A stretch of DNA of 32,963 bases, from contig JAESTF010000358.1 of the NCBI GenBank assembly GCA_016763795.1, forward strand, positions 1 to 32,963, given 5' to 3'. Both the position numbers and the translations under genes were made by a program. The notes beneath the pieces were generated by a model that worked only from the letters and a program-made list of their open reading frames with translations, had not been told where the DNA came from and did not search any database. Below are positions 23,558-32,286 of this stretch, one piece after another; the stretch's first letter is position 1, and each line of letters starts with the position of its first letter. The stretch comes from Flavobacteriales bacterium (GTDB lineage: Bacteria; Bacteroidota; Bacteroidia; Flavobacteriales_E; Vicingaceae).

Positions 23558-26086
23558 TTAAAATTCAAAATGAAATTTTAAATTGAGTTGGCGAGAGGTA
23601 AGGTAATTAGGTACGGCATAAGTTCTGTTTGTAACATCTTTAATCCATAAGTAAGAAATTACATTGTTTATTTGTAATAGATTAAATACTTCGGCACTTA
23701 CCCAAATATTTTTAAACCCTTTTATGAGTTTGCTTTTATGTTCTTTATTAGCATCTTTTAATAGGTAAGAAAAACCTAAATCTACTCTTCGGTAAGGAGG
23801 TATTCTTAGCGTAGCTTTATATCTATCATGGTTGTCTGGTGGTCCAAAAGGAAGCCCTGTAGCATAATAGAGTGCTATGTGCATTTTTAAACTTGGTAAC
23901 CCAGGTATATAATCTTGAAAATAGAGTGCAAAATTTACTCGTTGGTCAGTTGGTCTAGGAATCCATCCTGGTTCAGTAATAAAACTATCTACGGCAATAG
24001 CATTTGTTGTAAACCCAGCAACAATAGTTTCTCCATCGCTATTTAAATAAGTAGTAAAAGAATCATCGGTTAAATTTTCTTGAGCTTTCATAATGGACAT
24101 GCTAAACCATGATTCTACACCCTTAACAAATTCTCCATTTATTTTAAAATCGATTCCAGCAGCGTAGGCGTTTGCATTATTGGTAGCAAAGTATCTAATC
24201 CTAACATTATCTACTTCATAAGGAATTACATTTTCCATGTGTTTATAATAGATTTCTGTAGTAAACTTAAAAGGTCTTCCCCAAGCTTCAAAATTATAGT
24301 CAGAACCTAAAACAGCTTGGTAAGAACGTTGAGATTTAATGTTTTTATTAATGTCCCCCTCAAAATCTCGCATTTCTCTATAAAAAGGAGGTTGGTAGTA
24401 AACACCTCCCGCTAGTCTAAATAAATAATCTTTTTTCCAATTTGGTTCAAAAGAAAAAGCAACTCGAGGACTAATTATTAACTCTTGGTTTAAATCCCAA
24501 AAAGCACTTCTAATACCAGCATTAAAGGTGTAGTTTATGCTATCGTGCTCCCAAACCCAAGAACGTTGTAAATAGGCACTATATCTATTACTATTTAAGG
24601 TTACTCTCGATTTTAAAACTTCATTAAGTTCTAATAACTCTTCTCCCTGCACCGATGGAGTTGTGTATCCAATAGAATCAGTAGTTGCACTTGGAATAAA
24701 AAATCCTGTAGAATCAATAAATCCCCATTCACTTAGTTTATCATCAATAAATTCGTGTTGGTATTTTACGCCCCAAAATGTAGTATGATTTTTTGTAATC
24801 TTTTTCCCTTTATGTTCAGCATTTAAAACATAAGCATCTAAGGTGTTCCTTGCATGGTCAAAAAAAGTTCCAACACCTCTATTAAATTTAACATCACCAA
24901 AATTATCGCTACTTAAATCTCTTTCTAATTCATCAATTCTATAAGCACCTTCAATATCAAATTTTTCATCTTCCAATGTACTAAATGCAGAAGTAATAAA
25001 TTTTAATTCTACCCCTTCTTTAGGGGTGAAAGTATTACTGATTGCTCCAAAGTAGGTTTGGAATTGGTCAACTTCTTGTCCTTCAAAAAATACTGTTAAT
25101 TGTAATGACTCATTAATAGTACCGAAATCAGTTTCTCTTGTTTCGGGTATGAACTTATATTTATTTTGAGCGATATTTCCTAAGAAACCAATCTCCCATT
25201 TTTCATTAATATCATAAGTAATAAAAGTTTGAACATCGAAGAAAGAAGGACGGTAGCTTCCATCAGTATCTAAACTTTGTAATATATATTGATTGGTTTT
25301 AAATCTAACTCCAGTTAAATAAGTTAATCGATGATTCTTACTTGCACCTTCAATATGCATTGCAGCACCTTGGAGGCTAGCTGTAAAAGATCCTGCAAAC
25401 TCTTCAGGCTCTTTATAGGTAACATCTAAAACAGATGACATTTTATCGCCATACCTTGCACCAAAACCACCAGCAGAAAACTTGATGTCAGAAACCAAGT
25501 TAGAATTAATAAAGCTTAGTCCTTCTTGTCTTCCAGATCGAGTTAAAAAAGGACGATAAATTTCTATATCATTTACATAAACTAAATTTTCATCAAAATT
25601 ACCACCTCTAACGGAGTATTGAGAACTTAATTCATTATTAGAGGAAACTCCAGGTAATGTTTTTAAAATGGCCTCAAAGCTACCCGAAGCGCTAGTGAAA
25701 TTTGAAGCAAGTTTTGGTTCAATTTTAACCATAGGATCACCACGATTTCCTTCTACTTCATGTCTATACTCATCTATGTTATGAGATTTTTGTTTCATTT
25801 TAAGAGAAAAACTTGCAGTTTCATTTGGTTTTAGGTTAAATGTTTTGATAATGGTTGAATATCCTATATAAGTTATACCTATCTGAATATCTTGGTTAGC
25901 AGGGATTTGTATAGAAAATTTTCCGTTTTTATCAGACTTAGTACCAGATGCACCAAGAATTGCAATGTTAGCATTTTCTAACGCTTTCCCTTTGGAGTCT
26001 ATTAAAAATCCAGAAACAGTTGCTTTCTGAGCATAAGACCCAATAGAAAGGAACATTAAAATGATGATATAAAGTGCTTTATTCAA
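23558..26086 (-). CDS. TonB-dependent outer-membrane receptor with CarboxypepD_reg-like domain
   Basis: The 842-residue precursor has a signal peptide (MNKALYIIILMFLSIGSYAQ). A CarboxypepD_reg-like beta-sandwich follows at about 22-105 (VSGFLIDSKGKALENANIAI and GITYIGYSTI). Next is a plug domain at about 120-235 with LKTLPGVSS, YSVRGGNFDENLVYVND and GGFGARYGDKMSSVLDV. The rest is a 22-strand-type barrel ending in QLNLKFHFEF, with the terminal Phe needed for barrel assembly. There is no SusD partner, so a glycan-uptake system is not indicated, and the substrate is unknown (siderophore, cofactor or peptide are possible). It stands alone with its own promoter. Length and motifs are complete. Confidence 0.92.
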   Translation of the reverse strand: MNKALYIIILMFLSIGSYAQKATVSGFLIDSKGKALENANIAILGASGTKSDKNGKFSIQIPANQDIQIGITYIGYSTIIKTFNLKPNETASFSLKMKQKSHNIDEYRHEVEGNRGDPMVKIEPKLASNFTSASGSFEAILKTLPGVSSNNELSSQYSVRGGNFDENLVYVNDIEIYRPFLTRSGRQEGLSFINSNLVSDIKFSAGGFGARYGDKMSSVLDVTYKEPEEFAGSFTASLQGAAMHIEGASKNHRLTYLTGVRFKTNQYILQSLDTDGSYRPSFFDVQTFITYDINEKWEIGFLGNIAQNKYKFIPETRETDFGTINESLQLTVFFEGQEVDQFQTYFGAISNTFTPKEGVELKFITSAFSTLEDEKFDIEGAYRIDELERDLSSDNFGDVKFNRGVGTFFDHARNTLDAYVLNAEHKGKKITKNHTTFWGVKYQHEFIDDKLSEWGFIDSTGFFIPSATTDSIGYTTPSVQGEELLELNEVLKSRVTLNSNRYSAYLQRSWVWEHDSINYTFNAGIRSAFWDLNQELIISPRVAFSFEPNWKKDYLFRLAGGVYYQPPFYREMRDFEGDINKNIKSQRSYQAVLGSDYNFEAWGRPFKFTTEIYYKHMENVIPYEVDNVRIRYFATNNANAYAAGIDFKINGEFVKGVESWFSMSIMKAQENLTDDSFTTYLNSDGETIVAGFTTNAIAVDSFITEPGWIPRPTDQRVNFALYFQDYIPGLPSLKMHIALYYATGLPFGPPDNHDRYKATLRIPPYRRVDLGFSYLLKDANKEHKSKLIKGFKNIWVSAEVFNLLQINNVISYLWIKDVTNRTYAVPNYLTSRQLNLKFHFEF

Positions 26087-26115
26087 AGTTAAACAGCCAA
26101 AAAAATATTGGGTTT

Positions 26116-26123
26116 CAAAAGTA
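26116..26123 (-). promoter_or_regulatory. Promoter element for the TonB receptor (TACTTTTG, minus)
   Basis: The reverse complement reads TACTTTTG, a full match to TAnnTTTG, 29 bases before the receptor start in the 238-bp divergent gap. I see no Fur-like or other known operator palindrome in the gap. Confidence 0.45.
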
Positions 26124-26263
26124 ACTAAAAATGTTACAATATATTGTATAGAGTTTAGAATGAAAATGAATGATTAAAGAATATTATACTCATCGTTTTT
26201 AACTTATAACCGAACATTAAGGAACCATTTGTATTAATATTTTACCACTTATGTATTTAGTTA

Positions 26264-26294
26264 TTTGTTAGCTGTTTTATAATTGTTAGTTTCG
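26264..26294 (+). promoter_or_regulatory. Promoter for the M16 peptidase pair (TTTG-N19-TAGTTTCG)
   Basis: TTTG at 26264-26267 and TAGTTTCG at 26287-26294 (one change from TAnnTTTG) are 19 bases apart, the usual spacing. The ATG is 30 bases downstream. Confidence 0.55.
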
Positions 26295-26324
26295 CATATA
26301 TAAACCATTAGAAAATAAAAAGGT

Positions 26325-27644
26325 ATGAAAAGAATTTTAATAGCGGCTAGTTTATGTGTTTCGATTTTAGGAGCAAATGCACAGTCAAAAATAGAGTTTG
26401 AGCAATACAAACTTAAAAATGGAATGAATGTCATTTTACATGAAGATCATTCTACACCTATTGTTGCAGTAACTATTTTATATCATGTAGGATCTAAAAA
26501 TGAAGTGAAAACAAGGACTGGTTTTGCTCACTTTTTTGAACATTTGATGTTTGAAGGATCAGAAAATATTGGTAGAGGAGAATACATGAAAACAGTTTCT
26601 TCTAATGGAGGAATTTTAAATGCAAATACTTCTTTTGATAGAACTTTTTACTTTGAAATTTTACCATCAAATCAATTAGAATTGGGTTTGTGGATGGAAT
26701 CGGAAAGATTATTACATTTAAAAGTAGATTCAATTGGAGTACAAACGCAACGAGAAGTTGTTAAGGAAGAGTACAGACAATCGGATAATCAACCTTATGG
26801 TTCTTTTTTAAGAGAAATGTTTAGTAGAGCTTTTGAAAAACATTCATACAATTGGGTGCCAATAGGTTCTTTAGACCATTTAAATGAAGCAACAATAGAA
26901 GAGTTTGTAGAATTTTATAAAACGTATTACGTACCAAATAATGCAACATTATCTATTGCAGGAGATTTTGACAAAAAACAACTAAAAAAATGGATTAACA
27001 CTTATTTTTCTACTATTCCGAAAGGGACAAAGAAAATGTTAAGACCAACAATTAAAGAGCCTATTAAAAACAAGGAAGTTAGAGATACAGTTTTTGATAA
27101 CATTCAATTACCTGCTGTTATGATGGGGTTTCATACTCCAGAACAAGGAACTCCGGATGCTTATGCAGTAGATATGTTAGCACAGGTGTTATCCCAAGGA
27201 AATAGTTCAAGACTTCAAAAGAGTATTGTTGATGAGCAAGAAAAGGCATTGTTTGTAGGAGCATTTCCTTTCCCATCAGAAGATCCAGGTTTATCATTAA
27301 TGTTTGGTATACCTAATGTAGGAGTTGAATTATTAGATTTAGAAGCAGCAATTGATTTAGAAGTAGAAAAGTTGCAAAATGAATTAATTTCTGAGAATGA
27401 ATTTCAAAAATTAAAGAATCAAATAGAGAACGATATGATTTCGCAAAATTCTAAAATAGAAGGTATTGCTGAAAGCTTAGCGAATTACTTTGTTTATTAT
27501 GGTGATGCAAATCTTATTAATACAGAGATTGATAGATATATGAAAGTTACCAGAGAGGATATCCAACGAGTAGCTAAAGAGTATTTTAGAAAAGATAATA
27601 GAGTAGTGTTACATTACTTGCCAAAACCAAAAGAGGAAAAATAG
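26325..27644 (+). CDS. M16 zinc peptidase, catalytic subunit
   Basis: This 439-residue precursor has a signal peptide (MKRILIAASLCVSILGANAQ), so it acts in the periplasm. The inverted zinc motif HFFEH is at 69-73, and the third ligand is a Glu in REVVKEEYR (148 or 149), 75-76 residues on. Both halves of the M16 fold are present; the second half begins near 225 (MMGFHTPEQG). Members degrade peptides or process exported proteins. The next gene encodes an M16 protein without the zinc motif, and the two probably form a heterodimer of the mitochondrial-processing-peptidase type. The 57-bp gap and common strand support one operon. Confidence 0.93.
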   Translation: MKRILIAASLCVSILGANAQSKIEFEQYKLKNGMNVILHEDHSTPIVAVTILYHVGSKNEVKTRTGFAHFFEHLMFEGSENIGRGEYMKTVSSNGGILNANTSFDRTFYFEILPSNQLELGLWMESERLLHLKVDSIGVQTQREVVKEEYRQSDNQPYGSFLREMFSRAFEKHSYNWVPIGSLDHLNEATIEEFVEFYKTYYVPNNATLSIAGDFDKKQLKKWINTYFSTIPKGTKKMLRPTIKEPIKNKEVRDTVFDNIQLPAVMMGFHTPEQGTPDAYAVDMLAQVLSQGNSSRLQKSIVDEQEKALFVGAFPFPSEDPGLSLMFGIPNVGVELLDLEAAIDLEVEKLQNELISENEFQKLKNQIENDMISQNSKIEGIAESLANYFVYYGDANLINTEIDRYMKVTREDIQRVAKEYFRKDNRVVLHYLPKPKEEK

Positions 27645-27650
27645 ATTATA

Positions 27651-27680
27651 AGACTTTGAGACATTAGACTTTTAGACTTT
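27651..27680 (+). repeat. Three AGACTTT repeats between the M16 genes
   Basis: AGACTTT occurs at 27651-27657, 27666-27672 and 27674-27680 in the 57-bp gap between the two peptidase genes. The spacing is irregular (15 and 8 bases). They may be slippage products rather than binding sites. Confidence 0.3.
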
Positions 27681-27701
27681 AAAAACTTATAAATTATAGA
27701 C

Positions 27702-29807
27702 ATGAAAAAAATAGTATCAATAATATGTGCATTAACACTTGTCACAGGTGTATTTGCTCAAAAATTAGATAGAAGTAAAAGACCTGTTGCAGGAGCAGCT
27801 CCAGAAATTAAATTAGGTAAAATAGAATCATTTACGTTAGCAAATGGATTAAAGGTATTTGTAGTAGAGAATCATAAGTTACCTAAAGTAGCTTATTCAT
27901 TAACCTTAGATGTAGATCCTGTAATGGAAGGAGATATGGCAGGTTATATAAGTACTACAGGCGAATTACTAGGAAGAGGAACAACAAATAGAACCAAGCA
28001 GAAAATTGATGAAGAAATTGATTTTATTGGAGCTACATTGAGTACTCGTGCAGGTGGAGCTTATGGATCGTCATTAAAAAAACATCAAGATAAGTTATTA
28101 GCAATTATGTCTGATGTAATTATGAATGCTAAGTTTACGCAAGAAGAGTTAGATAAAATTAAGAAACAAACTATTTCTGGTTTAGCAAGTGCAAAAGATA
28201 ATCCAGATGCAATTGCGACTAATGTAAAATCTGTTTTATTGTATGGAAATAAACATCCTTATGGAGAAATTACAACGGGAAAAACAGTTGAGAAAATTAC
28301 ATTAGAAAAATGTAAAGAATATTATACTACTTATTTTAGACCAAATGTTTCATACATGGCAGTTGTAGGAGATATTACTGTTGAAGAAGCAAAAAAGAAT
28401 GTAGAAAAGTATTTTGGATCATGGGAAAAAGGAGATGTTCCTACACACAAATACAGAACTCCTCAAGCACCTGCTAAAACAACAGTAGCATTTGTACATA
28501 AAGAAGGTTCTACACAATCGGTAATTAACATTACTTACCCAATTAACTTAAAGCACAATAGTCCAGATGTAATTAAAGCCAAAATAATGAACTCTATTTT
28601 AGGAGGAAGTGCAACAGCTCGTTTATTTATGAATTTAAGAGAAGGACATGGATTTACTTATGGTGCATATTCTAGAATAAGAGCTAGCCAATTGGTAGGA
28701 AACTTTAATGCAAATGCAAAAGTTAGAAACGAAGTAACAGATAGCTCTTTAGTAGAATTTATGGTAGAGTTAAATAGAATTGTTAATGAAAAAGTAACTG
28801 AAGAAGATTTACAAAATGTGAAAAATTACATGACAGGAACTTTCGCATATTCGTTACAAGACCCTCAAACAATTGCTCGTTTTGCAATTAATACCGAACG
28901 TTACAATTTATCTGCAGATTACTACGCTACGTATTTAAAGCAAGTAGCAGCAGTTACTGTTGATGATATACAAGCAATGGCTAAAAAATACATTAAGCCA
29001 GAAAATGCATTAATTTTAATTATTGGAGATAAAGAGGTGGCAGATAAAGCAGCACCGTTTAGTGCTGATAAAAAAGTTAGTTTTTATGATAATGGAGGAA
29101 ATGACTATGTAGAAGCATTAAAAGCTGCTCCAGAAGGAATGACTGCCGAAAAAATATTAGATAAAGCTATCGTGGCTAAATACGGATTACCAGTAGGAAA
29201 AGCCTTGGATAAGAAGTTAAAGAAAATTAAAGATGTTACGATTAAAATGGACGCATCTATGCAAGGGCAAACAATTAACTTTACGCGTTATGCAAAAGCA
29301 CCTAACAAATTTGCGTTAGCAATTACTATGGGGGCAATGGTTATTCAAAAACAAACTTTTGATGGTACTGAAGGTAAAACTACTGGTATGCAAGGAAATA
29401 AAGATATTGAAGGAGATGAATTAGCAGAGTTGAAAGAAAATTCTGTAATGTTTTCAGATATTAAATATGCTACATCAAGTAATAAGTACGCTTTATTAGG
29501 TGTTGAGCCAATTAATGATAAAGATGCTTACAAAATTGAAGTAACGAATACAGCTGGAGATAAATCTTCTGAATGGTATGATGTTGCTACAGGAATGCAA
29601 GTTAAGGCAATGAAAATTTCTGAAATGCCAGAGGAGGCAGGTGGTGGAACAATGACTTCTACTACTATGTATTATGATTACAAAATGGTAAATGGGATTA
29701 ATTATGCTCATAAAATAAATCAAGCGTCAGGACCACAGGTTTTTGATATGAATGTTACTTCTGTAGAACACAATACTAAATTAGGTGATGATGTTTTTGA
29801 ACAGTAG
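27702..29807 (+). CDS. M16-family protein without zinc motif, with C-terminal extension
   Basis: The 701-residue precursor has a signal peptide (MKKIVSIICALTLVTGVFAQ). Residues 35-470 are an M16 peptidase fold, but where HxxEH should be (about 79-92) the sequence reads AGYISTTGELLGRG, so zinc cannot be bound. The R/Y substrate-binding part that non-catalytic partners supply is present (RLFMNLREGHGFTYGAYS, 307-324). This agrees with a heterodimer with the upstream M16 peptidase. Residues about 480-701 are an extra beta-rich domain of unknown role, containing KDVTIKMDASMQG and EITNTAGDKSSEWYD-like strands. It resembles outer-membrane lipoprotein-like carrier domains, but this is only an impression. 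A strong terminator follows the stop by 15 bases. Confidence 0.9.
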   Translation: MKKIVSIICALTLVTGVFAQKLDRSKRPVAGAAPEIKLGKIESFTLANGLKVFVVENHKLPKVAYSLTLDVDPVMEGDMAGYISTTGELLGRGTTNRTKQKIDEEIDFIGATLSTRAGGAYGSSLKKHQDKLLAIMSDVIMNAKFTQEELDKIKKQTISGLASAKDNPDAIATNVKSVLLYGNKHPYGEITTGKTVEKITLEKCKEYYTTYFRPNVSYMAVVGDITVEEAKKNVEKYFGSWEKGDVPTHKYRTPQAPAKTTVAFVHKEGSTQSVINITYPINLKHNSPDVIKAKIMNSILGGSATARLFMNLREGHGFTYGAYSRIRASQLVGNFNANAKVRNEVTDSSLVEFMVELNRIVNEKVTEEDLQNVKNYMTGTFAYSLQDPQTIARFAINTERYNLSADYYATYLKQVAAVTVDDIQAMAKKYIKPENALILIIGDKEVADKAAPFSADKKVSFYDNGGNDYVEALKAAPEGMTAEKILDKAIVAKYGLPVGKALDKKLKKIKDVTIKMDASMQGQTINFTRYAKAPNKFALAITMGAMVIQKQTFDGTEGKTTGMQGNKDIEGDELAELKENSVMFSDIKYATSSNKYALLGVEPINDKDAYKIEVTNTAGDKSSEWYDVATGMQVKAMKISEMPEEAGGGTMTSTTMYYDYKMVNGINYAHKINQASGPQVFDMNVTSVEHNTKLGDDVFEQ

Positions 29808-29822
29808 TCAAAACAGCAATTA

Positions 29823-29854
29823 AAAAAATCCCACTCGAGAGAGTGGGATTTTTT
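29823..29854. terminator. Terminator after the M16 pair
   Basis: AAAAAATCCCACTC (29823-29836) pairs perfectly over 14 bp with GAGTGGGATTTTTT (29841-29854), with loop GAGA. The flanking A and T runs allow it to act on both strands between convergent genes. Confidence 0.92.
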
Positions 29855-29907
29855 GTTGAAATTATAAATTACTAAAATTGGGTACACTTTTAGTAATTTA
29901 TTTAAAC

Positions 29908-30729
29908 CTACTTTACGATATTTAATAGATTTTTAATTTTATCAGTTTGTATAAAATCAGGGAACTTATCTACTCCTATTTTATTATCACTTTTTGATTT
30001 TACTTCCCAAATAGTAATAAAAATATTATTATCATGAGCAATAGAAACTTGCTCTTTAGTAATGTTTTTTGTAGAATTAGAAATTCCATAAAGATTGAAA
30101 TCTTGAGCAATTTTCATGCCTTTATTAAAATCATCACGATTAATAAATAACTTATAATTGCTATTTTCTAGCTGTAATAGTTTTAAAAAATTAATGTCTT
30201 GAGATTCGATAAAAGAATTACCTAAACTATATTTATTAATAGTAGAATTAAGAGCATTAACATAATCGTTATAGTACTTTGTTTTATCAGCATTTTTAGG
30301 GTATAATTTACAATCAAATGTAAAAATATAAGAGTGTAAGTTTTTTATATTGGAAAAAAGCTGGTCAAGCGAAATGATACTGTAATTAGAATATAGAGGC
30401 TTACTGTATCTTCCATATTTGATTTCTGACCAATTTAAAGACCTTACTAATCCTCTGATATTTGTACTTGTAGATAAATCATGATCATGAAAAGCAATTA
30501 GAACATTATCTTTAGTTAGTTGAATATCCAATTCTGTGCCATCGGAACCTAAATTTAAAGATTTTAGTAACGATTCGAATGAGTTACGGGGGTAGATGTT
30601 TATATTTCCCATACCAGAATGGCCAAAAGCAGAAACTTTATTTCCATTAAGATTCTTTACTTTAACCTTTTCAGACTTACTACATGATAATGATATTACT
30701 AAAATGATATATATACTTGTTTTTTTCAT
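29908..30729 (-). CDS. GDPD-like phosphodiesterase lipoprotein (copy A)
   Basis: The 273-residue precursor has a lipoprotein signal (MKKTSIYIILVISLSC, Cys16). The glycerophosphodiester phosphodiesterase TIM barrel follows: GHSGMGN (about 37-43, family HRG), NSFESL, the catalytic-site GSDGTELDIQLTKDNVLIAF and HDHDLSTSTNIRG. The first His-Arg pair of the usual HRG motif is changed to HSG, so the Arg that contacts phosphate is missing. The acid pair in TELD and the HDHDL His are kept. A diester headgroup hydrolase is likely but substrate and activity are unsure. It is paralogous to the gene at 31259-32098, and an outer-membrane barrel gene lies between them. The gap to the barrel gene is 9 bp, so all three appear co-transcribed. 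Confidence 0.85.
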   Translation of the reverse strand: MKKTSIYIILVISLSCSKSEKVKVKNLNGNKVSAFGHSGMGNINIYPRNSFESLLKSLNLGSDGTELDIQLTKDNVLIAFHDHDLSTSTNIRGLVRSLNWSEIKYGRYSKPLYSNYSIISLDQLFSNIKNLHSYIFTFDCKLYPKNADKTKYYNDYVNALNSTINKYSLGNSFIESQDINFLKLLQLENSNYKLFINRDDFNKGMKIAQDFNLYGISNSTKNITKEQVSIAHDNNIFITIWEVKSKSDNKIGVDKFPDFIQTDKIKNLLNIVK

Positions 30730-30738
30730 CTTTATAAC

Positions 30739-31266
30739 TTAAAAAGCATAACCCACAGAAACCCCTCCCCAGTGACGATAATCGCTATAAAATTCGATTA
30801 TTGGAGTATAGTTTAATCTAAACATAAAGCCCCCTTTCTTTTTCTGGTAACGGTAACCAATAGTGAAATTTGTGTGAACATTAAAAACACGTTCAGGTTT
30901 ATAATTTTTTTTACTCGCTTGTACTATATTAGAGATTACTTGTCCCGCACCTAACTCTAAATTATGCTTATTACCATAAAGTGCATTAATTGAAATTGGA
31001 ATAATTATATCCGGATTAAACTTAGTGGTATAATCAGTAAAGTTTAAGGTACTAATTCCTGCACGTACACCAACTCTAATGGAACTGAAATTAAAAATAG
31101 TTCTCTCATAATTTAAAGAACCATAACCTCCAATACCTAAAATATCTAATGAAACAGAGTTGTTTGCAGTTGTGACTGTTGAGTCAGTTTGTGCAAAAGA
31201 AACGGAGTAGCTGAATAAAAATAAGATGAGGATGTAAATGTTGTATATCATAATAAATTTAATCAA
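30739..31266 (-). CDS. Predicted outer-membrane beta-barrel protein
   Basis: This 175-residue precursor has a signal peptide; either ATG 31266 or ATG 31251 (MIYNIYILILFLFSYSVSFAQ) can start it, and the latter gives the cleaner signal. The mature part alternates short amphipathic strands (SLDILGIGGYGSLNYERTI, RVGVRAGIST, NFTIGYRYQKK) and ends in VSVGYAF with the C-terminal Phe typical of barrel proteins. Its size fits an 8-strand barrel. I do not recognise a named family. The frame overlaps the end of the upstream GDPD gene by 8 bases and is 9 bp from the downstream one. Confidence 0.8.
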   Translation of the reverse strand: MIKFIMIYNIYILILFLFSYSVSFAQTDSTVTTANNSVSLDILGIGGYGSLNYERTIFNFSSIRVGVRAGISTLNFTDYTTKFNPDIIIPISINALYGNKHNLELGAGQVISNIVQASKKNYKPERVFNVHTNFTIGYRYQKKKGGFMFRLNYTPIIEFYSDYRHWGGVSVGYAF

Positions 31267-32098
31267 CTAAATGTATTAAGTTTTTAATTTTATCAGACTG
31301 AATAAAATCAGGATTTTTTCTAATCCCATCTTTATTAGCACTTGTTGAATGTATTCCCCAAATAGTTACAAATAAGTTGTTGTCATGAGCAATTCTAATT
31401 TGTTCTTTAGTAATATCTTCGGTAGAAATAGTTATACCAAATAAATTAAGTCGGATGGCAGTTTCTAATCCATTATCAAAAGATGAAGGGTATATAAAAA
31501 GCTTATAGTTACTATTTTTTAATTGTAATAATTTTAAAAAATCTTCATCTTGAGATTCTATATAGGAATTATTTAATAAATTGTATTTAGTTATTATTTT
31601 AGATAATTCATTAACAAAAGAGTTCAAATATTTATTCATGTTAGATGAACTCGAATTTAATTTAATATCGAACGTATATTTATAGGTATTTAGGTTTTCT
31701 ACATTTGCAAAAAAGTGATCCAACGTAATAATATTATAATTTGTATAGATAGGATTTTTATATACTGCTTTTTGTATTTCAGCCCAAGTTAATGAATGAA
31801 TTAAACCATTAATTGTTGTGTTTTCTGATAAATCAATATCATGAAAAGCAACTAAAATATTATCTTTTGTTAGTTGTACATCAAGCTCTGTACCATCAGC
31901 ACCAAAATTTAAGCATTTAAGTAACGATTCATAACAATTGAGCGGGTAGGTACTTCTATTACCCATTCCTGCGTGCCCATAAGCGTCAATTTTATTACCA
32001 TTTAAGTTATTGATAGTGAAGTTTTCATCTTTACTACAAGAAACAATAGTAATAGTTAATAAAATAAATGTTTTATAAATGATTGGTTTTAGTTTCAT
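31259..32098 (-). CDS. GDPD-like phosphodiesterase lipoprotein (copy B)
   Basis: The 279-residue precursor has a lipoprotein signal (MKLKPIIYKTFILLTITIVSC, Cys21). The GDPD barrel motifs are GHAGMGNRSTYPLNCYESL (first motif HAG rather than HRG), GADGTELDVQLTKDNILVAF and HDIDLSENTTINGL. It aligns over its length with the protein at 29908-30729, sharing DGTELD(V/I)QLTKDN, SQD-NFLKLLQL-NSNYKLFI and the C-terminal PDFIQ(S/T)DKIKNL. The two arose by duplication. Copy B keeps HDIDL in place of HDHDL. As the first gene of the minus-strand cluster it probably carries the promoter. The 188-bp gap to the next gene, on the other strand, is AT-rich and shows no clear TAnnTTTG. Confidence 0.85.
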   Translation of the reverse strand: MKLKPIIYKTFILLTITIVSCSKDENFTINNLNGNKIDAYGHAGMGNRSTYPLNCYESLLKCLNFGADGTELDVQLTKDNILVAFHDIDLSENTTINGLIHSLTWAEIQKAVYKNPIYTNYNIITLDHFFANVENLNTYKYTFDIKLNSSSSNMNKYLNSFVNELSKIITKYNLLNNSYIESQDEDFLKLLQLKNSNYKLFIYPSSFDNGLETAIRLNLFGITISTEDITKEQIRIAHDNNLFVTIWGIHSTSANKDGIRKNPDFIQSDKIKNLIHLVD

Positions 32099-32286
32099 AG
32101 CTGTAGTTACTTATGTAATAAAGTAAGTTAACAAATTCAAAGCTAATGGTTATTATTGATACAATAGTAAATCTGTATGACCTTAATAATTGATTTACTT
32201 TATTACGACATTTAGCCATTTTAATCTTATTATGAATGGGCTTTTTTTGTTTTATGGAATTGAGAATAAACTTACATCTATAAGAC

